DNA of 64,000 bases from Marasmius tenuissimus (Eukaryota; Basidiomycota; Agaricomycetes; Agaricales; Marasmiaceae), in NCBI GenBank assembly GCA_029532415.1, contig JAQOTA010000042.1, forward strand, positions 124,001-188,000. The letters run 5' to 3'. The position numbers were made by a program, and so were the translations under genes. Position 1 is the stretch's first letter; the number at the start of each line of letters is the position of its first letter. Positions 9,453 through 21,652 of the stretch are shown piece after piece. The notes beneath the pieces were generated by a model that had not been told where the DNA came from, ran no database searches, and saw only the letters and a program-made list of their open reading frames with translations.

Positions 9453-11800
9453 CCACCCGTGATAGAAGGGAAAATGAGAAGATGGCTAGTTAACTTGTGA
9501 TGGTGGAGGGAGGGGAAGAACGTTGTTCTGTCACGCGTGCACCAGTTGTATATGTGATCCTGGGTATCAAGCCTCGTGTCCTGAATGCTGTATTAGACAT
9601 CGTTATGCCACCCAATACAATGAACTCGTTGGGACCATCAGAAATCAATCTTCATGATGCCAGATCTTTTTGCTATTGTGCCGGCCGATATGAGCGTTGC
9701 GACATCAATCCAAATGTTCGGACAGATTAGAACTAAAGTGAAAGTAAGCAAATAGGGAACACGCACAAAAGCCACATGATACCCCACATTACAGCTAAGT
9801 TGCCGCAGCCGGAAGATGGAAGGCTGTAAGCTTTGGAAGAGATATTGACTAGAATCGAGGATGGCGGCAATGGGGTGGAAAGGACCCAAATCATTTGATA
9901 AGTATTTGTTGACTCGGTGCTCGCTCGTCTAGCAAGGAGCTCCTTTTCCCAACGACAATTGCTCGTGAATCTCTGTGTCATTGGAAAGGTGTTCTTAAGC
10001 ACAGTGACTTTTAGGTCGGGGTGACAGCGTGTGGTGGGTATCTAGTCAGGGCAGTGGATTGACTTGAAATACCTTGCCAGCCGATTTTGATGAGAGCCAC
10101 CCGCATGGAGCACTTTGAGAAGTTTTTTAATATATAATCGAGATGAGTACTTACAAGGTACCTCAACATCCGGTTCGGAGTACATCCGGCTTCCGTGGAA
10201 TTCTTACTTAATAACCGTATAATTTCACCCGTCCTCACTTCGAGTAGGATATACAAGGGTTTGAGGACCACCGGCCCAACGACATCATCTAGTCTTGGAT
10301 CTGTTGTGTGAAAAGTAAGCATCATAGTAAACGAGCGTCAGAGACCATCATGTTACCTGCGCAACGAGAGGTTTTGAGCACGGTACCGGGAGGTCGGTTT
10401 GAGCACTCGGCGAGAGAGGGTTGTATTACACATACACTCCATATTGACGGCCTGATACGCCATTCCGCGGTCAAGTGTTACGGGGATTCACGGAATGACT
10501 TGCCGACCTGAATATCCTTGTTCCTTATCGAGTTGTGAGCTAGAGCGACGAGCGGTTGTCATAACCCGACAATTTTAACGTGTTGTGGAGAACTAATGAA
10601 ACCTATGATATTTAATGCCAAAACATCAGATTGACGAGACTACATTATGATTAGCTCACGTTCATTGAGAGTCTGTGGAATGGTGACCTTTGAAATCTTC
10701 GGAGATCGTCTCTACAAATGAGACGATAAACTCACCTAATTCTGTTCCTGGGCTCAATGGACGATTATTTGTGCCGACATTGCGATCTTTTATGTACCAC
10801 AACTCAAGTACTGCGGTCTATGATACCGTCGCGGAAATGGTCGTTCTAGTTGCCACGACTAGCAGAAAATGTAGGTTAATCTCCGTTGCTCGCATGATAC
10901 AATACATTCGTCGAGATTCAGAACCTCAGCTTGGATAACTTGCCAAACCGTCAGAAGAAACAAGTGTCGATCAACGGTAGAGAGGGATCTTCAGGTATTT
11001 TTGATCAAAGAAAGTATGCGAGCCGGGAGACAAAAAGCGATCGTGCTAAATGGTGGTGGGGGCATGTCCGGCAGCAATAAGCAACGAGCCTCGAGACATT
11101 TCAGTCTGATCTTGCCGAACTAGAGCTTGGCTAGGCTTCTCGGCCAATAAATGACTGGGGTAATCCTAAGAGGGCGTCGACGTCAAGTGGGGGTTGAAAG
11201 CAAACTAGAAAAGCGCCCACGTAACCCAAATCGGAAAACGTCATGATTCGGACTCCGCCTGAACCTACTTTTCATTATTCATCGGGTCGATCTCATCGTC
11301 ACTTCCATTGCCTACCTAATCATTCTACCATCAGTTGTTAATTGCGTTGGGACTCGCTGGAGTGCCACTCACCAATTCAGTTTGTTCTTCCAGGATCACC
11401 GAATACAATCCTGTTCACCAATGGACCGAAAAATTGTACAAGTCTGGCCTAATCGAGTTCATTTATGTGGTCATGATTTTTAGCTGGGGTTGGGGGACGT
11501 AGATGTCTTGCCTGGAGTCCACGGCAAACACAGGGTGAAAAATCCATTATACTTCGCCTTGTTGATGGGTTTTCCAAACCTTCAGAACTAAAATGACCTA
11601 CCACTCCCAAAGGAATGACGGCAAATACGACATCTTTCTATATCTCGAGGTCCCGAGGATGGAAGGTGCAAATGAATGGCAGATGGCCCAGGGTTGAGGT
11701 GAGTATAGGTAATCTTACCGTATGTTTGCTCATAATTGTATCAAATTTTCCCGTGTTGTGAAATGAACGCTCAAACTTCTAGCGAAGGAATAGGCGGAGT
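9453..11800. other. Conserved upstream segment of unit A, possible remains of a second gene
   Basis: This segment is shared with 17862-20050 and in part with 24831-26100. Short conserved islands include the minus-strand stretch around 10640-10800 (frame reading ...NVGTNNRPLSPGTELGEFIVS..., bounded by an ATCATAG acceptor-like site and a GTGAGC donor-like site) and around 10140-10330 (DDVVGPVVLKPLYILLEVR...). Similar frames exist in units B and C but are interrupted in each. It may be an old second gene per unit, now degraded, or an extended promoter/UTR. I could not build an open model. Confidence 0.4.
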
Positions 11801-14570
11801 CCCAATGCAGACCACTGAGCCGCCCACTCACATCAATCTATACAAGTCATTGGGACTGGTATAAACATAGCTTTCGCATGCATGTTTTGAGAATGCTACC
11901 GTTCGAAGTACTGCCCATGAACTACGAGACGTCATTGACTTTTCTCTGCTTGGTCACACTACCATAGATACGTTACGGGTGTCAGTTGATCTCTGTTCCC
12001 TCCATTCATCACCGCAAACTCCCTTATCACTGACAGCATTTAGACGAAACACTCGAATTCATTGCCTCCCGTGTCGATCTCCTGGAGTGTTTTTATTATT
12101 TACCTCCCTCATTTACCTCCCCCAGCCTTCATCATTCTTATGCTTTGAGCCTCCGACAGGATTATCTACCAGTCCGACGCCGCATACGCGACGTTCATTT
12201 CATCGAAGGTTGACTACTCGCGATGAGCTTGGAATATACGGTCAAGGACGATTTAATTCATTCATGGTCGCTGACGGATCATTCTATACTTGTGGAGCAA
12301 AGGAAACGCGGTTTGTACGGGGATATGTCTTTGGCTAGACTTCGAGCTATCTGTTGACTATGAAACGGCTCCAACGTTCGCCCCCTCCTACGGGCTGGAA
12401 AATTCTGAGTTGATTCTCAGCTTGCTCTCAGCGAAGTCTACCATTACTAAGTCGGAAGGAGATGGGATTTTCTTTCGACACCTTCTTCCTTCATTGCGTA
12501 TTTTCCCGCTGTTGATGTTCTGATGGCAGGTACAAGGGCCGGTGGGATGGGTGATATATGCTGAAGATCAGTGACTTTGGATAGTAACCTTGCCAATATT
12601 GGCCTCTATCATCTGTCCGAGAGTGTGTGTTTACATCCTCGTTCTTGGCATGCTAGATGTACTCTAATCACCATCGTTGTTCGCTGGACCCAAGACTGGT
12701 ATGATTCATGAATCTTCTCTCGTCGTGTTGACCGGTCCCTCATACATTGGTTTGGATGGAGCTCTTGAGGCGGCCCCCGATGAGAAGTGAGCGTTGTGTA
12801 ACAAGACAAAAGATCTCAAATACTCGCGTACTTTGGATACTGTTCTTACCGGCACAACAGTCGAAACCCCCACCCCATACGTCGGTGAAATATAAAGATT
12901 TGTCTTCATTGTGGTATGATTGTGGGTACGTACAAGCGGGAATGAATATGCAGAACGACTCGATGCTGAAGCCTCAACCTCATAATCATTAAGGTCGTGA
13001 TAGGCCTCTCGGCGTGACCTAATGATGCGCAAACACAACCATTAGAACGAATGGCATGTGGCTAGAAATAGTACGAACGTACCTGATATACCATCCACCT
13101 AGGTAACTACACGGCACTTCGGCCTCTTTAGAGGCAAGTTTTGCACGTCTCCTAAACAGTCTTCTCGAGGTACCCTTTAAAGCTGAGGTAATGAGCATGA
13201 GACTCAGGATACAGGACACGAGCTCACCTTTAAGACTAACGCAGTCTCCACCTAAATGACCTCTCCTAAACTGCCTTATTGAACAATTTCACGGAGTAGA
13301 CAGATTTGTGGTTGTCGAGAAAGAGCAACTCAAACTACCAACGTTCCTCCCGCATAGCAACACGGGGGCCATTGTCTGACCGTCTTGCTCGTGGCATGAT
13401 CGCAACAAGGGCCGTCATTATCAGATAGGCATCGCGAGTACCGGGAGCTGTCGGGTGCTTGAACAACATCGAAAGGGTTGAGAGGGGGTATGTTGTCGGC
13501 GATTGCAGGCTTCAGTCGTCTTTTCGTTGTGCTTTTGTGAGGTTCCGGGATCTTGGATGTAGGTTTACTGCGAAGTTCTTTCGAGCAAAGCGAGATTTCA
13601 TGACAAGACGGGGGCAAAAAACACACTCGACATCAATCGCGCAACCTGATGGTGGTCATGCCGTGCAATCATCGAGACGCAAGATGCATTGGAGTTATCA
13701 TAGCGACGTGTTGAGGCTGCCGGGTGTTTATTCATCCTCAGGAGTCGGAGGGCTAAATAGATGTCAGCTAAACACAAAACCAGAGAGGAAATGTATGGTA
13801 CTCGCCTGGCCGACAACGAGAGGGCTCGCTCACGTTCACGTCTCCCTCCTGGTCTTTCTGCCCGATACTCAGTTTCACACTCAGTTTTATTTTTTCCGGC
13901 GAGATCCTCCTGATTTAGCGTTGCGGGCTCTCGGGTCATTGTACTTTGAGCGCGAAGGTATTCATTGGATCCTTCCCTGAGAAACATGAGCTCAGGCAAG
14001 CCACACAAGTAGAAAGACACGAATTTCATTGATAACTCCGCATTTTGACCTTCCAAGGGTTTTTCAATGTGATTCTTATCAGCATCATGCGCCGCGGTGG
14101 AACTTTGAGTGAAAGTGATGGTAATTGCCCGAAGGTTCGAGAGGTAGCAAGTTTCACCCAAACAAGACAAAGAAATGACCAGGCGTTTGTCTACCTCGTC
14201 TGTCGGCTAGTTAAGTAACGAACCTATCTGTCAAGACAATACGTTGGCTCGTTATATTTATCCCACCAGCGAGCCTACCCATCTGGAGATCTTCACTAAA
14301 ACATGGGCCTTGGCCGTCCTTTGGGCTGAGTACCACTGGGAGTGCACAAACGTTGCTCTGAGTCCCACAAGTAAAGGTCGGTGGGATTACATCAATCTTT
14401 GAGGTATGGTGAGATTCGGCCCTTCAAGTTGCGACCAAACTCAAATACTTGCGAATGCCAGAAAATTGCTGGTTGCTATCTGCTTGAGATGTGCGGGCAT
14501 TTCAAAGTTGTGCAGCACACCAACACACTTAACCACGACCTTGGTGCATAGCCGCTACACACTCCCGTTC
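11801..14570. other. Unit A right part, no resolved gene
   Basis: Parts of 12560-13620 are duplicated near 26220-29110. An island at about 13030-13215 (minus frame reading SRRLFRRRAKLASKEAEVP) and another at 12706-13038 (RREAYHDL...) recur there in changed form with splice-like borders, which suggests a gene remnant of unknown function. The open frame at 13598-14170 (minus, 190 codons) has no recognisable domain and no conserved partner, and I do not call it a gene. Confidence 0.35.
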
Positions 14571-15537
14571 TCATTCCAGAAACCTCACTGCTGAGCTCTC
14601 GTATGTTCCCATTATCCTGAATACGGTGGAATTTGATTCGTGCGTAAAAATTGCATGTGAGAGGTTTTATTCCAGCATCGGTTGTCTCGAATGACGCTTT
14701 CGAGCGTCGTGTGTGAGGAAACGACAGAGGTTCCAGCTGAATGTACGAAGTGATGATTCACAGTATGTTGGCTGTTCCTCTCGTTACTGCTGATCGTGGT
14801 CTTGTATAGATTGTGGTGAGCGTTGTCTCCATACATAGATGAGTCCCTCACGTGGGGGTAGAAACCAGAGGCACCCCTTACTTCTGTTTCTTTCACTGAT
14901 GACCAACTCTCACATGCAACAGGCCGTACCGGAGAGCTAAGTGTTCGGGTGGTCAAATTCATTCTAATAGAACTCGTGAAATGGCTTTATCGGTACCGGA
15001 TCTCCTTTATTTTGGTCATACCACTCAGGTAGGTTCATCGTCCCTTCGTATGTCTTTCCGGTTTAATCATACTCTTAGATAGCAAGGATCACTAGCCAAT
15101 ATGGTGCTACAGAGATGGTTTGGAATGGGAAGCCTTGCAGTTCACTTCAAGCATCAAATAACGTTCAATTATTCCGTGAGTGTTTGCTAAGTTCAACTAC
15201 CTACCCACGTCGACCATGCGGCGAGACACGGTTGTCTCTTTATTATGTATACCGTTACGTGCCTTCTAACGACACACACCCGATAACCAAACCTTCACAC
15301 TAGTTTGTAAATTCTGATACTCCCAGAACCGTCTTGACCACAACTTTTCGAGATTTTGAGTGCTTGACTCCCTTTTGGGCTCAAATATCGAGTTCAAATG
15401 ATGTACCCGAGCGGAATCAGAATCTGATGCGCAAAGCCCAGTAAAGTTGAAGTGAAGTGGGTTGGCTGGAACAAAGAAGTCATGGATTTGGTTAAGCAAA
15501 AAGCCCGAATATGGGACGAGGGTTGTGTGTACGTATA

Positions 15538-17861
15538 CTACGATCTTCTCACTTTCCTGGCTCCCTTCGCCCGCGCTCGGCTAGTCGAAGCTGAGGAACG
15601 AATGTTAGACCTCCCAGTCGACCGCACAAACCCCCTAGATGATTTTCCAGGGGTCTTGATGATCTGAATGTACCTGTTTATCCGGGGATTTGTTTTAGGT
15701 CGTCTTTGAGCGCAAGTGTCAAGATCTGCGATGACAACGGGGGTGATGAGCTGATGGTTTCGTTGTAACTAGCCATTGTTTACCTATCAATGACGAGCGC
15801 ATTGGATCGTCGTTCGTGCATGATTTGTTCAAATCATGAGCTACAGCTTTGAAAGGATCACCTGAAGCACCAGAAATGAGCCGACGACCCGGAAGACTCC
15901 GATACATGAACAGGAATCACAACTCACCTGGTACTAATGGGGAATATCCACGTTCCCATGCATATTGTCTACCGTCCCAATCATAGTTTTTTACTTGTAA
16001 GTGCTCACTTACTGCCCAGTATGCCTCATAGTCCCAAAATGAGTCAATCCAGAATAGAACTTTCAGTCTGGGAATCCCATTTGCCTCCCAATCCTCCTCA
16101 GATATCACATGTCTCCCCTTTGGGTCGAGGGACCAGTAGAACAGAGGGTTGGAAAAGGGATAGCGTACGGAATACATCCCGTCGCTATGTTCTACTGGAA
16201 TAGGAGAGACAAAGAGATACATGGGGGTCGAGGATGTGGGATTATTATGGATCGTGCCGACAAGAGAAAACCAAACCCTGGTAGCGAACACTGAGGAGAA
16301 GCAGGTGTGAATGGAATAATGGCAGCGGGATAGAGGGGCACTTGCCAAGGTTATTCAACGGGTCATGACAGCCACCGGCAAATGGGAGAGACTGGGTGAG
16401 GTAGGCAGTACATTGCTGATATTGATCTGGGAAGCGGCAGGAGAAGCGAATGTCGACGTTCACTACCGGCTGGTCAGAACAAAAATCAACACGGGATGGT
16501 GCTACACAAGTCAACACAAGGAAGATGGATTGGACAGCTGAACATACCCAAAGTGGAGTAGATGGCTTCAACACCGGTACTGAAGTTGTTAAAACACCAT
16601 TGAGGGGAAGGGGTAGAAGGGAGGTGGGCGATGATTTCAGGTCGGTTTCGGTCAACGAGTGCCCCGAAGGTCAGAAGACCATGACGTGCGAACTCCGAAA
16701 GGTCTTCGACGTGCCTTATCTGCCCCGATGACGCAATCACATGCAAAAAGTCGCCGAGTTGGTTTTCAAAGTAGTCGACGATTTTGGTGGGATTGAGTTG
16801 GGGAGGTGTTTGGTGGCGAAGTGGGGTTGGTGGATAGCTGAGTGGTTCGAGAGAGATGTCGATGTTCGGTGGGGAGAGGGAGATGGATGGAATGTCGTAT
16901 TGCCAGGTGTGGGTTTTGAGGTTGAACATCCAGAAACTCCACTTGCTCAAAACCTGTTATTCATGTATCAGAGGGCCGAGTTCTATGAGTAAACCACCTA
17001 CGGGTATGCTCAGAGTCTTGTCCGCACACAAGGCAACATACGAGGTGTTCTAAGGATATCATCAGCAGATGTAGGATGTCAAAAAGGTGGACATACCTGT
17101 GTATACGATAGGTAGTGCCACACAACTTGATTCCCTTCAGCCCACATCTGATGGGCAAATTCCGACCCATTTGCAAGCTCTTCAACGTGATTGTCAGTGT
17201 CTGCAGATAAACTCCCGACCAAAAACTCTTACCACCATGCAAGATCCACGTCGGCCGTTTGGACCGGCCTATTCCTACCAGCTGCGGTAAAAGCGGCGAC
17301 CTAGAACCAGGTTAGGCCACCACTCCGCGGGTAGGTATCTCAACGTACCGCCGAGATGCTAACTCTTTACACACACGCTCTGATATCTGCGACTGCTCAT
17401 TGAATGCCAAATCAAACACCTTTGAAGGCACTTACAATTTCGAGGTCTTCTTGGGCCCGAGATCCCTCCACTGACTCAACTGATATGGCCGTAAAGCTTC
17501 CCGGAAGTCCCATTACCTCTACTTGCTGCACTATTTTTCTAACTCTCGTCGCTTTGCTCTGCTGTTGTAATTCTCCACTCTCAGATTCTCGATCTTGAGC
17601 TTCCACAATCACTTCTAGAACCTGTGAAGAGACATTCCTCCGCACAATAATGTCACCCATGAGGATTTTTCTGAACATATTTCCGTACTATGATCAAGTC
17701 AGAACACTGGTACTCAGTATACGGCCTCCACGCACCAATTGAACTGTATCCCCTCGATCATTGTAATACGTGTTCGTCGTCGTCGTCAAATTGCCGCTCA
17801 CGCTTTGTATATTTGCATTACGGCCGATGTGAACGTCTCTGGCGTCAGTCAAGACATTCAT
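15538..17861 (-). CDS. Agaric-specific family protein, copy B (11 exons, 608 aa)
   Basis: Function unknown. Exons 17736-17861, 17436-17687, 17349-17386, 17233-17300, 17097-17200, 17002-17049, 16548-16953, 16346-16501, 15928-16290, 15784-15861 and 15538-15725 join to 1827 nt with no internal stop. Exons 3, 5, 6, 7, 8, 9 and 10 have exactly the lengths found in copy A, which strongly supports both models. Residues 1-42 hold the ARDVHIGRNANIQSVSGN block, 43-126 YGNMFRKILMGDIIVR, about 213-347 WSFWMFNLKTHTW through FARHGLLTFGALVDR, about 400-520 YLFVSPIPVE and FYWSLDPKGR. Residues 547-608 form a basic tail ending RAKGARKVRRS. ATG 17861 was chosen because it aligns with the start of copy A; the frame is open farther upstream to 18218 but without similarity in copy A. 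Intron 8 begins GCAAGT. The intron at 17201-17232 is only 32 nt and is not a multiple of three. Confidence 0.82.
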
Positions 17862-20050
17862 TGTTAGTTGTGATGGCGGGGGAAAAGGAAGAACGTCTGT
17901 TGCTTGTGCACCGGTTGTATATGTGAGGCTGGGTATCAAGCCCCGTATCCTAAATGCTGTATTAGACCTCGTTATGCCCACCAATACAACAAACCCGTTG
18001 GGTTCACATGACCATAAGAAATTGGTCTTAATGATGCCAAATCTTTTTGCTGTTGTGCCGGCTGATATGAGCATCGCCATATCAACCCAAATGTTCGGAC
18101 CAATACTTAAGTGACAGTCTGCAAATAGCGAACGGTCACGAAAGCTACTAGATGCCCAATGTAACAGCTGGTGGATGGCTGTGGACAGGATATCCACAAG
18201 AGTAGAGGATGGCGGCAATGGGGTGAATAGGCCCTAGATGTTTTGATGATTTTTTGTCGACAGTTGAGTTGTTACTCACTCGCCTAACAAGGGGCTTTTT
18301 CCCCCCACGACGATTGTTTGTTAATCACCCTATGTTATTGGAAAGGTGTTCTCAAGTACAGTGAACTGCAGGTCAAAATGACAGCGTGCGGCGGGTATCA
18401 AGTCAGGGCAGTGAATTGATCTGGGACACTTCACCAGCAGATCTCGACGTGAGCCACCAGCACTGGGCACCTTGAGACGTTTTGTAATATAATCAAGATA
18501 ATCACTTACCATCTCGTTTGGAGTACGTCCGTCTTCCGTCGAATTCTTGATACCCACATCATCTCATCCATCCTTACTTTGAGTTGGACATACAAGGTTT
18601 GAAGATTTCCCAACAACTTTATCTAGTCCTAAATCTGTTGTGTGATAAGCACCACAGTAAAAAAAAGTCAGAGACCATCGTGTAGCCTCCGCATTGAGAG
18701 GTTTTGAGCAAGAGTCCACCAGGAGGTCGGTTTGAGCACTCAGCGGGAACGGGCTATACTGCGGATACGCTCCATTGACGTTCTAGGACACTCCATCGAC
18801 AGCCTGATATACCATTTCACGGTTAAGGAGAACCACGGAACGATTTGCTGAGCCGAAATGGTCCAATCCTAGCTCCGTATCGTGCTGAGACCCGTCGACC
18901 TTATCCGACGATTTTGTCGGAGAGCTATTAAAATATGTGATATTCAACATTAGATTGGCAAGGCCACGTTATGATTGACTCACGTTTACTGAGAGCTTGG
19001 GGAATGGTAATCTTCAAAATTTGCGAAGATCGTCCCCGCAAACGAGGCAAGAAACTCGCCCGAGCACATTCTCGGACTGGATGGATGATTACTTTTGCTG
19101 ACATTGCGATCTGTTGTGTACCACAACTCAAGTACTTTGGTCTATGAAATATCGGGAAATAATTTTTCTGGTTTACGACTAGTGGAAAATGTAGATTCAT
19201 CTCTGATGCTCCCTTGCCACAATATATTTGTCGAAGTTTCAGGATCCCCGTCAGAAGAAACGAGTGCTGATTGACGCTGAAGAGCAAGCTTCAGGTAGTT
19301 TCTGAGCAAAGAGACTATCCGAGCCGGGAGGCAAAAAAATGATTGTACTAAATGGTGGTGGGGACAAATCCTGCGGCAATAAATAACGAGTTTCGAGACG
19401 CTTTGTTCCAGTTCTGATCTGGCCAAACTAGAGCTTGGCTAGGCTTCTCAGCTATCAAGTGACTCAGTTAAACCTAAGATGGCCTCGACGTCGAGTAGGG
19501 GTTAGAAGCAAACTAAAAAAGCGCCCACATAACGCAAATCGAAAAGCGCATGATTCGGACTTCGCTGAACCTGCCTTCATGCCATCATCATCAAGTCAAT
19601 CTCATCGTCACCTCCATTTTCTTCGGCATTCTGCCATTGGTTTTTTCTTATCTTTGGACCAGTTATATTGTCAGCAATAAGCCAAATGTCATGACTCACA
19701 TTCCAGGTTCGTCGAATACAGATCTGTTTCGTCACGGAGCTCAGAACTGAAGCTACGAGTCAAAATTCTGACATTCAAGTTTGATTATGCAGGTGCAAGG
19801 ATCCGGATGGTAGGTTTTCCTTCTTGACCCATGTCTCGCTCAATCTCTGAGTTCTCCTTCACCCTTGGGAGTACAGCCAACCCCCCGCCAATAAAAAATG
19901 AAAGACATTGGTCGCCTTCTCTGTATTCTCGAGTCCCCGAGACGGTCCGGGAAGGTAGGGAGCAATGTCAAATAACTCGGTGTTGAGGTGAGTTCGGGCA
20001 AGCACACCGAGTATTTGCTCTCAGTTTTTGCCATCCCTTATTATGGCTGG
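17862..20050. other. Conserved upstream segment of unit B
   Basis: Counterpart of 9453-11800 with the same islands (for example the minus frame NVSKSNHPSSP near 19095, and NSTEDGRTPNEM near 18545 followed by a GTAAGT donor-like site). The frames are interrupted and do not agree with unit A over long distances. No gene called. Confidence 0.35.
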
Positions 20051-21254
20051 GGACCGGCAAACACTTAAAGCAGCTAAGGGATATTCAATTCTTCAACATG
20101 AACCGTCGGATGGTCCGTTGCGTCAAAGTGGAGTACAAAGAGATTCTTACCGACAAGTTGAAAGGCTTTGAAGGCGATACAAAGCAAGAACGTCTGATTA
20201 TTGGGCCGACTCAAAGTCAAATTAGCAGTCGAAACCGTCCGGACAGACAATGAGCGACCCCGTCATTGTGTCAACTCCTGCCAAAGGCATAGTCACCGCC
20301 TGCCCAATTCCTCCATACTATAATCCGCCGACGGTTCTTTGCTTGAGTCGTTCATATATTCGCCGTTTTCGACTTTGCAAGCCGGAAGCAGGGTTGTAGG
20401 AACCTTCAACACTGATATCTTCGTATGCCAACCAACCAACCCTTCCTTTCATCTTGTTTATCACAGTTACGAGATAGCCCGAACGTTCGTTCGTGCGGAT
20501 ACCAATCTCTCCCGACGCTGAGCTGCCATATTCTCTAGCCGTTGCGATCCGAAGCTCACCGCACCAATTTTTTGTGGATTGGTTGACGGCCGGCTAGCGT
20601 TATGAGACTGGGCTGAAGGTGGTCGTGGGTATCGGTAAAGTCCTCACACGAGGTTAGACTCACAGGTGGGCATTTATATTCCTTCTTTGCGCCGATAACT
20701 TATGCTTATTCATGACAGGCTTCAACAGTGGACTGGGGATAGGGTGGTAAGTGTTGAATGCCCAAAGCATCTCAAAAGGGCAAAATGGTATTGGTTTGTC
20801 TTCATTCCGGCGATACCATTAGAGGTGCGTTCATATTGTCTTTTTGGCCTAAACATCTTCTCCTAGACCGCCGATGTAACCTACCGCTCGGATGGATTCG
20901 AAAGGAAAGATTTCCCAGATTGTTTTGCGCACCGAATCATATATGATAATCCTATGACACTGGGCTAAATTTGATCACCTATTTACAACAACTGTTCGGT
21001 GAGATAAAGTTATCTCTTCATGTCGTAGATCAATGTAAGCCTCCTCCTTCAGACACAGACCTGAGAGGTGACCCCTCCTACTTGATTAGGAATCTTGATA
21101 CTCCCAGAGCTGTCCTTACGGTCACTTTCCTAGATAATGAGAATGCTTAGCCTGGTTGAGCTCGGATAATGGGTTCGAATTATAGATACAAACAGAATTA
21201 GAAACGGATGTGGAAATCCCGGTCAAAGTGAAACTCAGGAGTCACAGAATCAAT
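20051..21254. other. Spacer between units B and C, no resolved gene
   Basis: No open model with recognisable similarity. From about 20990 the sequence begins to match the spacer downstream of genes A and B (for example ctcccagagctgtccttacggtcac near 21101 against ctctcaggactgacttcacggttac near 6940), marking the left part of unit C. Confidence 0.4.
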
Positions 21255-21628
21255 CAACAGAAGAGAACAAATAAGTCGCAATACTGCGTGGAGCAGGAGA
21301 GAAAAGAGAGAAGGCAGAAAGCCTCAGGCAGTGGTGTAACAAACTGCTGAGGTAGTATGATATTCCTAGCTAGCTTATATACAAGAGTACAAGATAGCGA
21401 GAATATAGTAGAATGGAGTAGAACGTACTGTGCATGATGTAGGTCCAACTGTGCATGATGCATGTAGGAGTAAGTACAATCAGTAAGGCAAAGGGTTGTA
21501 GAGTACAGAGGAGTATAGTGAGTAATGTTGGGCAAAGGGATAATGATATCATACAATGTGTAGGGTCAGGTAGGCGCAATGGTTAGCTAGGCCAAAGTTG
21601 CCATACCTAGAATATTGACTAAATATAA
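21255..21628 (-). repeat. About 370-bp insertion beside gene C, possible solo LTR
   Basis: Units A and B run directly from the spacer into the sequence gttgtgtgtac downstream of the gene, but unit C has about 370 extra bases between these landmarks. On the minus strand the insert has a TATATAAG box near 21375 and a pyrimidine-rich right part, which would suit an LTR. The exact ends and a target duplication could not be fixed. Confidence 0.35.
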
Positions 21629-21652
21629 CTTGAGAGCTGTGTGTACATAATA

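Larger units (their letters stand above)
5650..14570. repeat. Duplicated segment, unit A
   Basis: The block holding family gene A aligns by eye with a second block starting near 14575 (unit B) and in part with one from about 20990 (unit C). Shared landmarks: the left edge (gagctcttgtatgttcc, 5695 and 14594), the 6320-7100 spacer, the whole gene, and the upstream segment ending near 11700. Identity is patchy with many indels, so the duplication is old. Unit A alone carries the 521-bp element at 5801. The part at 12560-13620 is matched by 26220-29110 but not in unit B. Confidence 0.75.
14575..20050. repeat. Duplicated segment, unit B
   Basis: Second copy of the family-bearing block. The order matches unit A: left edge landmark near 14594, spacer, gene B (15538-17861), and an upstream segment with matching landmarks (tcggtttgagcactc near 18727, tagagcttggctaggcttct near 19429, tgattcggact near 19550). 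It lacks the 5801-type MITE and keeps the empty site. It also lacks the 12560-13620 portion of unit A. Confidence 0.75.

Noticed and set aside
13598..14170. 190-codon minus-strand frame
   Set aside because: No domain, no signal, no conservation in the sister units; probably a chance frame.
16961..17242. Minus-strand frame that runs through the 32-nt intron and exon 5 of gene B
   Set aside because: A similar shadow frame exists in copy A (8554-8838), but only the spliced frame agrees with copies C and E in conserved residues.
17862..18218. Longer N-terminus for gene B from ATG 18218
   Set aside because: The upstream frame has no match in copies A or E, while ATG 17861 aligns with their starts.
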